DNA of 64,000 nucleotides from Erythroxylum novogranatense (Eukaryota; Streptophyta; Magnoliopsida; Malpighiales; Erythroxylaceae), in NCBI GenBank assembly GCA_029891385.1, contig CM057229.1, positions 6,171,001-6,235,000 on the forward strand, given 5' to 3'. Within the stretch, counting starts at the first letter, position 1. Each line of letters starts with the position of its first letter. The position numbers and the translations under genes were made by a program. A model generated the notes under the pieces. The model was not told where the DNA came from. It did no database searches and worked only from the letters and a program-made list of their open reading frames with translations. Of this stretch, positions 48,173-60,300 are shown piece by piece.

Positions 48173-49187
48173 TCAGACATCTTGACGTAAGAGCCTCCGA
48201 ACATAAGCCTGCTTTTGTTCTACATTTAAAGCCCAGAAAGATTCCTAGCATGAGGATTATGCGAGAAGATCATTGTAATCGTAACGTCTTCGGTGGAGAA
48301 ATTCAAACTCCCAAGCTCGTCACCTAGCTGGGGAATTTGCTGTCCCCGCCTCTCCATAGCATCTGCAATGATTTGTGCACTCCTAACACTGCATTCCGTT
48401 ACACGGGCAAGTGTGGCAGCAATGATTTCTAACACTTCACTGTCCCTCATCTTCCTTTTCCCTTTACTTGGTCGGTTTGCGTCAATGTTGGATGAAGAGG
48501 TGACAGAACCAGCTATATGGACGATTGTAGTTGCCGCAGGAGTGTTTGCTGGACTTGGTTCAGTCAATGGAGAAGCATGAACAGGTGAAGCTACTGATGT
48601 ATCTGCTTCAATTTCATCAGCTTCAAATTGAGCAGCAACATCGGTCGCGTCTTGAGCAACGACCCCTATGGCTCTATCTTTCCCAAAGATAAACTCAATC
48701 TCAGGTACATTGGAAACGGCTTCCCAAAAGTATAGAACTTATTAGGGTGTTTCTGTAAAAATTTAAACCTGTCGTTAGCATGATAAACAATAACTATTAT
48801 CATGATGTGTGTATAAACAACTAACCCTCATCCATTCCTCCAGCACTTGCTTGCTGTCAACCTCGACGCATTGCTTGCTTTCATTCCACCCAAACCCACT
48901 GCAGTTCAACATGTCATAGGATGTCTGATATTTTCCTTCAACCTCTTGTGTTTATTTTGTATATGCCTCTTCTCAATACCACACCCGGGAAACTTCTCAA
49001 CAATCAACCTAACAAGAAGTTGGAAAGTCCCAGGTTTAAGTTGCTCATTATCGGTTCTATGTCCAGCAACAACTGCCTCCTCCAAGAAGGTAACAAATAC
49101 GTCTGTTTCATCATCTGTTCAAACTCGTGACATTGCACCTAAACCATGCAATGTCATACCCCCAACCATTCCAAATCATTTCCATCA
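48173..49187 (-). pseudogene. Myb/SANT-like DNA-binding protein of the PIF/Harbinger element
   Basis: Read from 49187, frames join as 'DVFVTFLEEAVVAGHR', 'KPGTFQLLVRLIVEKFPGCGIE', 'HIQNKHKRLKE' then 'YDMLNCSGFGWNESK..VLEEWM', the Myb/SANT-like (Myb_DNA-bind_3) fold seen in plant PIF-associated proteins. The C-terminal half has 'FGKDRAIGVVAQDATDVAAQ', a basic 'GKRKMRDSE' and the ending 'LNVEQKQAYVRRLLRQDV' stop at 48173. Frameshifts occur near 48980, 48750 and 48230. It probably guided transposase to element ends (family knowledge). Host genes also encode this fold, but the neighbouring transposase favours the transposon. Confidence 0.8.
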
Positions 49188-49520
49188 ATGAATAATTAAC
49201 ATGTTATTTGAAATGTGTATGAAAAGAGAGAAGACAACATTGAATTAAATGAAACATGTAATTCAATACAATGAGAGTCAACAATATGAAGAAAAATTTA
49301 AGCAATGCCTCAATTCAGTTACAATGAAAGCCAACCAAATGTAATAACAATTGTTTTGTACTAATATAACAATTCACAATTTAATGGTTTATTCTCTAGT
49401 CATCAAACATGTTGTTAGCTAAATCCTCTCTCCATTTACTCTATTCATTACTTGTCTCAACACGATCAACAAATTCTAGTAACGGTGTATCTTCCCCAAT
49501 TGACATGTCCTCATCTTCAA

Positions 49521-50370
49521 GAAGGACTAAGCTCTGCTAGATCCTTACTCATATGTAACCTAATAAAATTGTGCGAAAGTAAGATGCAAGAATGATGTAG
49601 ACATGAGTGGCTGTAGCATAAAAAGATGGATTTTTTGGATTTTCCATCTTTTTTTTAGTGAACCAAATGCACGTTCAATCACATTTCTGGCAGACGAGTG
49701 TCTCTTATTAAAAAGCTCTTATGCATTCCTAGGTGCCCTTCCATCTCTTGCCCACTCTTGAATATGGTATCTTATCCCTCTAAAAGGTGTAAGAAAACCA
49801 GGACCATTGGTATAGCCAGCATCTACTAAGTAGTAATTTCCTATAAGCAACAAACACAATTACTTTTGGATATGCAATCATACCTTAAAAAAAGAATTTG
49901 CAAATTTCTAACATTGGTTTCTTACATACCCCTCGGAACTTGAAGAGGACTAAGCTCTGCTAGATCCTCACTCATATGTAACCTAATAAAATTGTGCAGA
50001 AGGCAGCATGCAAGAATGATGTGGACATGAGTGGCTGCAGCATAAAAAGATGGATTTTTTAGGATTTTCCATCTTTTTTTCAGTGAACCAAATGCACATT
50101 CAATCACATTTCTGGCAAATGAGTGTCTCTTATTAAAAAGCTCTTATGTATTTCTAGGTGCCCATCCATCTCTTACCCACTCTTGAATATGATATCTTGT
50201 CCCTCTAAACGGTGCAAAAAAATCAGGACCATTGGTATAGCCAGCATCTACTAAGTAGTAATTTCCTATAAGCAACAAACACAATTACTTTTGGATATGC
50301 AATCATACCTTAAAAAAAGAATTTGAAAATTTCTAACATTAGTTTCTTACATACCCCTCGAAACTTGAAG
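49521..50370. repeat. 425-bp tandem duplication inside the transposase gene
   Basis: Copy 1 (49521-49945) and copy 2 (49946-50370) are near-identical, both containing GCTCTGCTAGATCC near the start and CATACCCCTCG at the end. Each holds the second catalytic Asp and Glu region plus the same intron-like stretch. It arose after or during decay of the gene. Confidence 0.93.
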
Positions 50371-50987
50371 TCCATTCGGCCTACTTACAACATCATGCAG
50401 AACCTCAATCTCTCAATGAACCCTCCCATCCAAAGAAGGACATAGACAAAGTTTAAGTCCTTATCACATACTCCTAAAACATTGGTGCATATTCTCCCTT
50501 TCCTACCTCTGTATCTGGGTTTGTCTGCTAGAGGAACTATTATGTCTAAATAGGTCTCATCTAGAGCACCAAGGCAACCCTATGTTTAAAATTCCAACAT
50601 ACAAAAGTTCTCGTTAACTAATTGCATAAAGTTAAATTAGACAATGTATTCTAGCTAAGTTATTAAATTTATTGACCTTAAACAATTTCCATCTATTGTC
50701 TGTGCAATCCTCAAGAATTGGTATAGGCTTGACAAACAACAGATATTGAAGCTTGATTACAGCCTTCAACACAGTATGGAAGACCCTACTTATTGTTTCT
50801 CCTGACCTCATAAACCGAACTTGTAATACTCTATTAGATTCATTTTGTGCTAATATTCTTAGGAAGATTAACACTTTTTTTCAATGGGAACATGCCCAGT
50901 ATTCGTCAACCCACCATGGAGCTGAAGCATTTCACATAACAATTTAAATGCATTCCTGTCCATCCTTAAATCCCACTGGGTATTCCT

Positions 50988-52168
50988 TGTTGGACCAATG
51001 GTGGTTGACAAATAAAAAATCCTTTATGTTTTGATAATTATAAAATATATAGAATTGATTAAGAAATTATTTCAGGTTTTTAATTAAAGGATCAATGCAA
51101 ATTTTCAAGTGATAAATTCCAAGGATGCAAGTGAAAAACAATGTTCAAAATTCAATCTACAAATGTCAAGGGATAAAATATCATGAAGTCAGATTATTCA
51201 GATTGTATACAACGTGCAAAATGAGATCTTAGTCAAGATTATGGATAGAGATCTTCAAAGATTGAAGATTATATGAAGATTTATCCGTTGAAGAAATTTC
51301 AGTCGACTACAAACATTTCCAGTTGACTAAAAATTACATATATGAAAAGTGGGGCTCATTCCAGTCGACTACAAACATTTCCAATCGACTACAAATCATT
51401 CTAATCGACTGATTGAAGAGCGGAGAAGCAAAAACATTTGTTCCAGTCGACTAGCACTTGTCCCAGTCGACTAGCACCTGTCCAAGTCAACTAGCATCCC
51501 TCGACCAATCGACTAGCACCTGTCCCAGTCGACTAGGATTATACAAGATCTGATTATGACGAAGTCAATTGATATCAAACGGTAAAGAAATATTTTTATA
51601 ACGTTATGGAGTAATCTACAACGGCTAGTAAATGATCTACAACGGCTATATTGATCCAGAAGTCTGCAAATAAAAAGAAGAACATCAAGAGATCAATAAC
51701 TGCACTTTTTGCAAAGCATACTGATCATTGATTACTATTTTGGAGCTCTCAAATTATCTTTAGGTCATTCAATCCTATCTAGCTGTGCTGAGCTTTATCT
51801 ATTTTCATTTTCAATCATTGTTATTATGAGTTGAGTGATTAGAGGAAAAATCACTGGTGTGGTTAGATTTGTGCCAGAAATCAAATCGGATTGTAAGGTT
51901 TACTTGAGCTGGAATTCAAGTGGTTGTAAAAGTTCGCACTGAACTAAAAAGTGTATAATATAGTGGTTGGCCAAATCCTAAGTGGGAGCTTAGGTAGAGG
52001 ATATAGATCTTAGCACCGAACCTCTATAAAAATAGTGTTTGCTTTCTTCCCTACTCTTTTTCATTTGTTTAAATTTGATTGTTTATTGTGTATTAATTTC
52101 GTGTTTTTTGTAGAACTCTGCGAAAAAATTTAGACGATCTATTCAACCCCCCTTCTAGATCGCTTTCA
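50988..52168. mobile_element. Solo LTR (1181 bp), Copia SIRE/Maximus-like
   Basis: It starts TGTTGGACCAATGG, ends TTCTAGATCGCTTTCA and is flanked by perfect TTCCT duplications (50983-50987 and 52169-52173). Removing it rejoins the transposase frame. The CAACCCCCCTTCTAGATCG end is typical of SIRE/Maximus-type Copia LTRs (family knowledge). No internal sequence is present, so it is the product of LTR-LTR recombination. Confidence 0.9.
51301..51537. repeat. Interspersed AGTCGACTA array in the solo LTR
   Basis: Ten copies of (A)RTYRACTA, six of them exact AGTCGACTA, are spaced about 20-35 bases apart, often preceded by CC or TCCC. GTCGAC is self-complementary, so many pairings are possible. The same core is used in the element B LTR cassette. 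Confidence 0.9.
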
Positions 52169-52299
52169 TTCCTATCTCCCTCATGCAATATCCTATATAT
52201 ATTGGTTTCCCTATTTGGTACTGACAATGCCCGTCTACCTTTAGCATTTTCACTTCTACGTCGTTTTTTGGTGTATACATATAATCATAACAACATAAT

Positions 52300-55200
52300 A
52301 ATTCTCATCAAATCCAATTGTTGATTCAAAATCTCAAAGAATAATTCTCATCATATCTCAACAAAGTGAAAACAATTTTTTGATCATTAACTACATTTGT
52401 ATATATGTATTGAATAGTAACATTTATAAACATGTAGAGAATATAGAAATCCTTAGTAGGTTGCTTTCTAGAAGAATCATTCAATAAGTTTCAATACCCT
52501 CATGACCCTAACCAAACGCAGGGTTTGATATCAATAAGTATTGGAGGGTTAATTGATATCAATTAGTATAGTAGTTTGTATGATAAGAACATTGTATAAT
52601 CGGGACAGTTTTTAACTTTCAAGCTACCCATCATCATTTATTATTAGGAGATTAATAAGGATTTCATGAAAGCGTATGCAAAACCAAAGTAAAGAATCTT
52701 TAGGAAATTTGGAAGAGCTGCACCAAAAGAAAAATTAGTTAGAAAAGCAGAAAAAAAAAAAAGGCAAAAAAGGGAACAGCTCATCTCTTGCTACATCATA
52801 AGTTTCAGCTCATCTCTTACAGCCAACAATGTTTAGCAAGTTACACATACTTTGAGATCCCATAGAAACTTATCACAGCTCATCGTGGATATGTAGCAAA
52901 GCTTTCAAATCAGTTTGTTTTGTACATAAGAGGATCTTGTAAATTGCCCTTAATGTCGTGTATGCAAACATTTCAAGAAAAGGAAATGTTAATATCATAC
53001 AAAAACAGAAGGCTATTTTTTGCAATTTATATAAAATAGGTCAAAACTAGGTACACTTTTAAAATCTGTTCTAGTAGAAGGTTATAAAACTTTGCTAAAG
53101 CACAAATCACAATTCATACACATCAGCTCCTATGAAAGACCATCTTAAGCATCTGCTAAAACGTCTGAATTTGTGCCCAACCTCCTTAAAACAGACAAAT
53201 TTCCAAGAATTAGTAGACCATAAGGACATGGAAGTATGACGGATATGTTTATGAGAGAACAACTCTAATATCAATTAACACATTTCAAAAAGCATATCAT
53301 CTACTAATTCTGAAATCTGAAATCTGGAAGCTACATAAGCTACTTTCATCTAACCTTGAATTCTAATTTCATACAAAAGAATCTCATTTGGAGAATGTCA
53401 ACCCTTATTTGATTCATTCTTTATAAAGATTGAGTACTGGAACAATAATAAGTTCCTTACATTGGATACACTCATTCATAATTAATGTTTATGATTTCTG
53501 AAGTATTACATAAAGCAAGGAAAAATTGAACCCTAATCACATTTTGAGGATAAGAGACATAATGGCCATAGATGTAAACCATAACTGGAAATGAAAAGGA
53601 ATTATAGTTATAGTTTGATAATTGGAACTAGCTAGGACTCCTCTTTAAAATTTATGGACTAATATAGCTTAAAAATAATGATTCCTCACACTGCCAAAGT
53701 TTAAGATGTCATCCCACGTAGACAGAAATGAACAGAACAGTGTTTCTGAATTCCTATTCACTGCCATCATGTATAAGAAATTCGAAATAGACCAATATGA
53801 GGAGCAGCAACTATTTCTAACCCCATTCAAGTCCAAGAATTCAAATACAAGTCATTTTCTGATGAATGTAGGTTTACAACTTGAAAGAAGCAGAATAGCT
53901 TCTTCACAAAAGTACATTTCAGACATATTTCAATGGCAGGTTTTTAACTTCACATAACTAACTATATCCATTGAATGATCATTTGTAAGACATCACACGA
54001 AGTCAGCTTTCAAGCAATTGAATTGGAGACATTTCATATACACATTACTGACTAGTTGTAAAACTCATAATAATTGAACAATGATATGACTTGGATCTCT
54101 ATACCTTGAATGGTGGAGGCAATAAGCAGGAGGATTGAGAAGAAGGTCTCTAATCAAGCACTGCTATAAAATCTGAAAAACAATAAATCATAATTTGATG
54201 TTTGTTATATATGTAAGAAACATTACATCCGATCCAAACACAAAGGTTAGCAACTAATATACAACATTCATAACAAAATTCATACTAACAAAATTCATCC
54301 AAGAACCAACCGTGCATAGCAGTCTCTAAAAAGAGGATTGAACACAAATAACTTGACATCTCTATACCTTAATTTAACAAAACTTGTTAGGTGCAGTACA
54401 ATGTTTTGCATTACCGTGTTTACAAGATATTCATAGTTATTCCACACAAAGATAAAAGATTATCATATTAAATTAAAATCATAAGTCATTACATTTGTGT
54501 CTAGCAAGAGGAGAACATAAAGTATAATAAATTCCTCACAAGGCTGCATTGAGATGTAAGCCTTCACATTGTTATATCATCAAAATGTTAAAGCAAGACG
54601 TTTTTTAAGAACAAACTCAAACCTTTCTAACCACAATGTTCTTCATAACGGCCACAGTAGGCTTGCACACTACAAAACTTCCACTAAATGCTGAAAAATT
54701 TAACATACGCAATTATTGGATTTATGGGATTGAAATTACTTACTCCTTTGCTAATGATTCTTATGCAATTATGTTTAAAGTGAACAACTTAGCATTAACT
54801 CATATGATAATTAAACAACATATATCTTTTTAATTTTCTCACAACCTATTTGAAGAAGGCATACTACAATTTCACAAACATATATGAATGATTTAACTTG
54901 AAACCACTTCAAACAATTTCATCATCTAACTACATACTTAAAACCAAAATTATCATCATTCCTATTTCGTCAAATTACACATTTGAACCTAATAGACTAC
55001 CAATGTCACATTTGTGTTCTGCATTCCACAACATAAACACATGGCAGAGAAGCAGAACAAGGACAAAACATTTGTTTTTATCATCTACATGAAGCTTTTT
55101 AATGATTTCTTGAGGTTTTGTATGAAGCTCCTCAGTTTTTCAAGTTGCAACCTCTACATGCTAGAAGGTTGTAAATTCCTTTTGTTGGGTGATCATTAGT

Positions 55201-56020
55201 GTAATTATGTGAGGGTAATGATATTATATTGATGCTCATTTTGTGTATACTCTTTCTTAGTACTCAAAAGTTTTTAACTAGATTTTCACCCATGTTCTAA
55301 TCTATTCTTTTAATTCCTAAATTTTGCTGATTAAAAGGTGTGAGCCTTGTGATGTAATTATCATGTTCTCCTAAGAGCTTGTATAAAATGTCATCCATCC
55401 TATGGCCATTTCATATTGGTAGACTTCTTAGCAGATGATAGTGTGGGCAAAGTTCATAAGAGTTTTCAATGTTTTATGGGGAATTTGAATGTTTTATGAT
55501 GATCCATTAATGTAGAGTATCCTCAAATGTAAATAACATGCTACAACAGTTATTCCAATATAAATGCCCTCAAAAGCTCTTTTATTTGGTACAAAAGGAA
55601 GGAAAACTGATGTATGCGATAGGGAATCTACTTGAGCACTGAAAGAAGACACAACATGAAGCAGCACTTTTCACCTTACACTCTGTTAAGATTCCATTTT
55701 GATGCCTAACATTGATCATAACATATGCCTAATTTCAATAATTTCCCCAAATCATTGTAACTATGAAAAGGTATATCCCCAAATTATTCACGTATGTGTT
55801 CACAACAAACAAAGTATATTCTCAGATCAAGGTAAGATAGACAACTTACCACTTTCAGCAGAAGACGTCTAATTTCAACTATCTGATTACGACTCTTAAC
55901 AATGCTGTTGTTTTTGTGAAAGCAGAGAAGAGGACGACAGATTTTAATTCAGAAATGGCCTTTCAAGATTCGGTTGTCTTGATGGAAAACTGAAACATTT
56001 ACTCCATAAAAAGAAACATC
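52300..56020. other. Non-coding interior or 5' flank of the PIF/Harbinger element
   Basis: 3.7 kb of AT-rich sequence with only short, unrelated ORFs (the longest 83 residues). I see no protein family, RNA gene or repeat structure. It may be an intron or 5' leader of the transposon, whose right candidate end is near 56390. Confidence 0.5.
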
Positions 56021-56442
56021 CCTACCGAAACCCATTACGGATTACATAAGAACAAACACGATGAGATGAAAAGCGTCTTACCCAGAAGAGAGGCTTGACT
56101 GTCAAACGTCGGATTCGCTTGAAGGGAGAGTGACGTTTCTGGAGGTGCGAGAGAGACGAAGCAGATGAACGAACAGGACGTGCGACAAAGACGAAGCAGT
56201 TGGAAGAAGCAGATGGAAGAAGACGATAACGCGTGTAGGTTTCGGACAGAACAGGAAGTCACACTTCTTTTGTCATTCTTGTTCTACGGACAATATTTCT
56301 CTGTACCTCACTTTGGGGTTGGACAGAAATTTCTATCCTTATTCACTGAAAACAGAACAGAAATTAACGAAGACAGCAACCAAATATCCTCAAGGACATG
56401 ACTTTTACGTCCTTGTTTAATATCCTCACCCTTGAGGACAGT

Positions 56443-56485
56443 AACGGCCATTCAATTCAATTACCAACGGCCATTCAATTCAATC
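56443..56485. repeat. Short direct repeat
   Basis: ACGGCCATTCAATTCAAT occurs twice, 6 bases apart. Just to the left, AAGGACATGA..TACGTCCTT (56391-56415) forms a small hairpin at the presumed right end of the transposon. Confidence 0.85.
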
Positions 56486-56489
56486 GGTA

Positions 56490-57325
56490 ATTAACATCTT
56501 TTGAAAAATTCAAACAAACACTAAAGGATGGAACAGCAGTACTATTTAGGGATCTTTTATCTCATATTAAGACTATTTTGCATTGCTACGAATCTGTTGC
56601 AATTATCTATGAAGCTGTTTTTGTTACACCAAAATTGGAAAAGAATTGTTTTTGCATGTCATGTACTAAGTCAAAAGCTTGACTATAATAATTTGTAGCA
56701 TATCCTGTTTAATTATACAAGGTTTAGATGTTTAATTTTATTATAAATATTTTGAGAAACTATATTTTGTTTTATAATAAATTATTGATTATTTTGTTTA
56801 AAAATAATTATGTATTTAATATTCAAAATTTTATATAATTTCATATTATATTAAGATATAAATCAATCTTAATTTGTCACAATTATTTTCACATAAATGC
56901 TAAAATTTTTAAGAAACTATGTTAATGCATTAAGCTCAAATTTTATAATGAATTCAAATTGAGTATAACAATTAGACCATTCAATAAGCCAAATTGTACA
57001 TCAACCTTAGAAATCTAATTTTTTTTAGTCAAACTTTAATTAAACCTGACCTATCGCAGCCCGGCCAGTATTCAAGTCTTTGTGTAGGAAGTTCCGTTTT
57101 GATCTCCTAAATCCACTATGAAGGCTCAGTTCCGCTTGATGTTAAAGTGACAGATTACATTCTGAACTCTGAAGTGTGTACTTGGACTGCAATAAGACGA
57201 TTTCTAGATCTCAACATTGTCCACAGAAGGGATACATGGAAGATGGTTTAAAGATATCAACCTACATGTGTAGCTTTTTTCAAAGAGAAAACCAATGCCT
57301 GTGACCCTGTACACGATGATCTTCC
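56490..57325. other. Intergenic and 3' flank of the MRG-like gene
   Basis: AT-rich left part. The part next to 57325 probably includes the 3' UTR of the MRG-like gene. No other gene is seen. Confidence 0.5.
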
Positions 57326-60300
57326 TTATCTGTTGGTGCTTGTACCAGCGTCTTCCAATGCGTGGTAAGTGGCAAGGAAAAACGTGCCCTGATTTTTCTG
57401 TAAAAACCTGCATAAATATACAAACAATACACTTTAGAGATATTGAAGTATATCAGAACAGTACTATAAGAGAGTAACATGAAAAAGGCATCCTCTGATC
57501 CTGTTAGAACTAGGCAACTCCCACATGAGTACGCTATTCAACTCATTACGCAAGGCTGCTTTTCGTTTCCAACAGATAACTTCAGTTTTGATATCAGGAG
57601 GAACTACAAAAAGATGGCAACTTCAAAGAGACGACCTTATCATTCATCAATCCCCGCATTCCCCTCAATAGTAATATAGAATGTTGGGAAATCATATTTG
57701 GCAGCATTTTCACTTGAATGAAAACTCTCAGGACCCAAACATGAACTTGTAGCAAACACTAAACTTGCAACATTTCACCAGGATACTGACCTCAGAACCA
57801 TTAAGGCTAAAAAATAAAGCAAACCAACAATCACAACAATGAATTTCTTTCTGATTTATCAGCACTCAAGGTTTGAAACAAGACTTCATACTTGAGAAAG
57901 TCGACTAGTTTTTGCTGCAATTCCATCAGCGTCTCCTCCTCAATGTTTGCATAAGCTAATAACTCAGGCAACTTAACTGCAAATGCCAGACAAAGTATAT
58001 GAATACCGCTACGAGGGCTATCACTTCTGTTTACTAGACATTGCAGAACAGATGAATTTTTTAGAAGTATCCACAAAAAATAACAAAGGATACTTCTAAT
58101 AGTGACAGCAATCTGCACACAAATAATAAGTTATGCTCCAGATTGTTAAAACTCATTTCTTTTCCAGCATGCCATACATAAACCAGGAACATTTTCTGTC
58201 TGTATGGACAAAATTGCAGAAATAGAACCAGGGTAAAGTGATGCACCAACAATAAAATCAAGTATCTCAAATTTTAAGGAAATTTCAATTTCTCAATAAA
58301 GAAAGACATTTTGGGCTATCTGAGAAGGTATTCAAATTATTAAAATAACAAAACAAGGTCAAGCTCAGATGTACCGATATTGCTTGCAAAGACAATATCT
58401 TCTTTTTCAGATAAAAGAAACCAGAACAATCAAACAGAAACTACTCCAAGAAGTTCCTGAAATAAGCATACCAAACAGGCGTAAAAGATGTTCAGCACCA
58501 TAAACTGAGGATGGAGATACATTCTCTCTAGTTGCATCAACATATTGTTGGCGCTCACTTTTGTACAGGAGCATCACAGGCAATGCTTTGTTAAAGTAGC
58601 ATCGCAATCCGTTCATTATTTCTTCAACGGATTCAGCTATCCTACATTACCAAATCATGAAGCATAAAATGCATCAGTAACATAGATCCAGATGAAGACT
58701 TACATTGCACTCTAAATTAGTCAATTTCAAACATAGCAAGCCACGTTCAGTGATTAGAAATCAAGACTAGGCCAAAGATTGCCTGAAGTTCATCATGTAC
58801 AAAAGGACAATATCTCATCTGGGTTTTCAATTCAGTTTCTTCAGACTAGTGTTCTTCTAATTTTGGATAACAGAGATAATTCTTCCCTTAATCCATCCTA
58901 AGGAGGGAAGTGAATGACACAATAGGAAACTAGAAAAAGTAAACGCATTTGAATGAAATATGGTATTAGGGGCATGAGGAACCAGTATCAATTGAATGAA
59001 AGGAGAAATAACATTTAAGATTGCTGAAATGTTATCAAGTAGACAACCTGCAATTAAGAACCCCATCAAATTTAAGAAAAATTGACAGCCTAGGAGGAAA
59101 GTTAGCACAATTTCAAAAAAAATGCAGGCTGAGAACTTACAGATCATATTTCTTTAACCTATGATTGACATACTTCTTCAGAATGTCGTCCACATTTGGT
59201 TTGCGGGGAAGTTTCACAAGCTGAAATAGAAAATGAAAGTCAAATCATAGCATTGACTATGAAAACAGTAGACATTCACCATGAACAAAGTAAAAATCAT
59301 GTATGCTATAGGCACAGTAATTTTCAAATATGAACTCTAGAAATATTGAACTTTCATATTAAAAAAAGGATAAAATATTGACCTCAGAATATCACATCTA
59401 ATCCCACGGGGCAAAAATCAGGAACTTGACTCACCTATAGCCAGAACTATCATTCCTGGCAAAACTACTAATCTCAAGCTGAGAAATAATGAAATAAGAA
59501 AGGCTATTTGGTCTTGTTACCGACAAGCTACAACCAAATAATCTAAAAGGATTGAAAAGAAAACAGGATTGATACCTTCCCCAAGTGATTGATAGATTCA
59601 CAATCATCAACAAGTTGATTCTTCAATGCTGCTGGAATTTGTAGATTGATGAGCTTTTCCATGGGTATAGCACCTTTATCCTAACAATTTATTAATTGCA
59701 GCATAAGCAAAGGGAAAGATAAGCATAAAAGGAAAACCTCTCAAAGAGTTAATGATCATAAAGCATTGAAGAGAACAAATCTTTATCCAGCTTAATTTTT
59801 ATCCCCTTATGTATATGCTAATTGTCATTAGCAATCAACACAAGATAGAATATTAGGCAGAAACATTAAAATTTTACCTTATTAAGAAAATCATTTTTCC
59901 GCTTCTTGCCCCTTGCAACTGCACAAAAGTTTCAAAGTAGTTTAAAAACCATCTCAAAGGACAAGGCCAAAAAAGGATTCATATTCAAACTGAAAATGTA
60001 GAAGGTTCTGCAGATATGCATAAGAAACATTGAATTTGTATGAAATATAAGTTACACAAAGTATAAGTGTTGTATAATTCTAACCACTGGAACTTTTGGG
60101 TTTGATCTGCGTCGCACGGATTGATTTTGTGTTTTTTTCTGCACCCTGTTTCTTGTTAAGGGCCTGCTGTTTCAGCACATTCTCCTCATCAAACTTCAAC
60201 AAGCGGTCCACTCCAACCCATTCATCCCAACTGTAGGAATTAGAAGTTGAAGAAGAATATGTGACTAGTAGATTAAGTCATTTACAAAGAAAGATAAAGC

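Larger units (their letters stand above)
49396..52290 (-). pseudogene. PIF/Harbinger DDE transposase, broken
   Basis: Minus-strand pieces run 'KGRRALSVPNRETNIYRILHEG' (52174-52290), [solo LTR], 'MDRNAFKLLCEML' (near 50950), 'VRFMRSGETISRVFHTVL' and 'EDCTDNRW' (50632-50874). After an intron-like gap come 'CLGALDETYLDIIVPLADKPRYRGRKG' (first Asp), 'YLLVDAGYTNGPGF' (second Asp) and 'IECAFGSLKKRW' (Glu). The end reads 'EDEDMSIGEDTPLLEF..KWREDLANNMFDD' stop at 49396. The second-Asp to Glu region is present twice because of a 425-bp tandem duplication, and stops occur in several frames. Non-functional. Confidence 0.9.
46740..56400 (-). mobile_element. PIF/Harbinger DNA transposon, decayed, approximate limits
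   Basis: Within this span on the minus strand lie a DDE_4-type transposase, a Myb/SANT-like protein and a small hybrid-binding-domain ORF. The first two are the two-gene set expected of PIF/Harbinger. Candidate ends share GAG..TTTGGTTG (46785-46805 and, inverted, about 56375-56390), each next to GGACAGAACAG-like stretches. The exact termini and the 3-bp target duplication could not be fixed. The transposase end is interrupted by a solo LTR. Confidence 0.7.

Noticed and set aside
51301..51537. CRISPR-like appearance of evenly spaced repeats
   Set aside because: The repeats are only ~9 bases, spacing varies, and they lie inside a plant LTR; CRISPR arrays are not expected in a plant nuclear genome.
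56035..56401. Short opposing ORFs near the right end of the PIF/Harbinger element
   Set aside because: They overlap each other and read through the presumed leader and terminal region; there is no recognisable domain.
57831..58118. Reading the MRG exon 9 through into its intron as the protein end
   Set aside because: A donor at CTCAA/GTATGA and an acceptor before 57407 give the conserved ending 'KFLQKNQGTFFL', so the read-through stop is not the real C-terminus.
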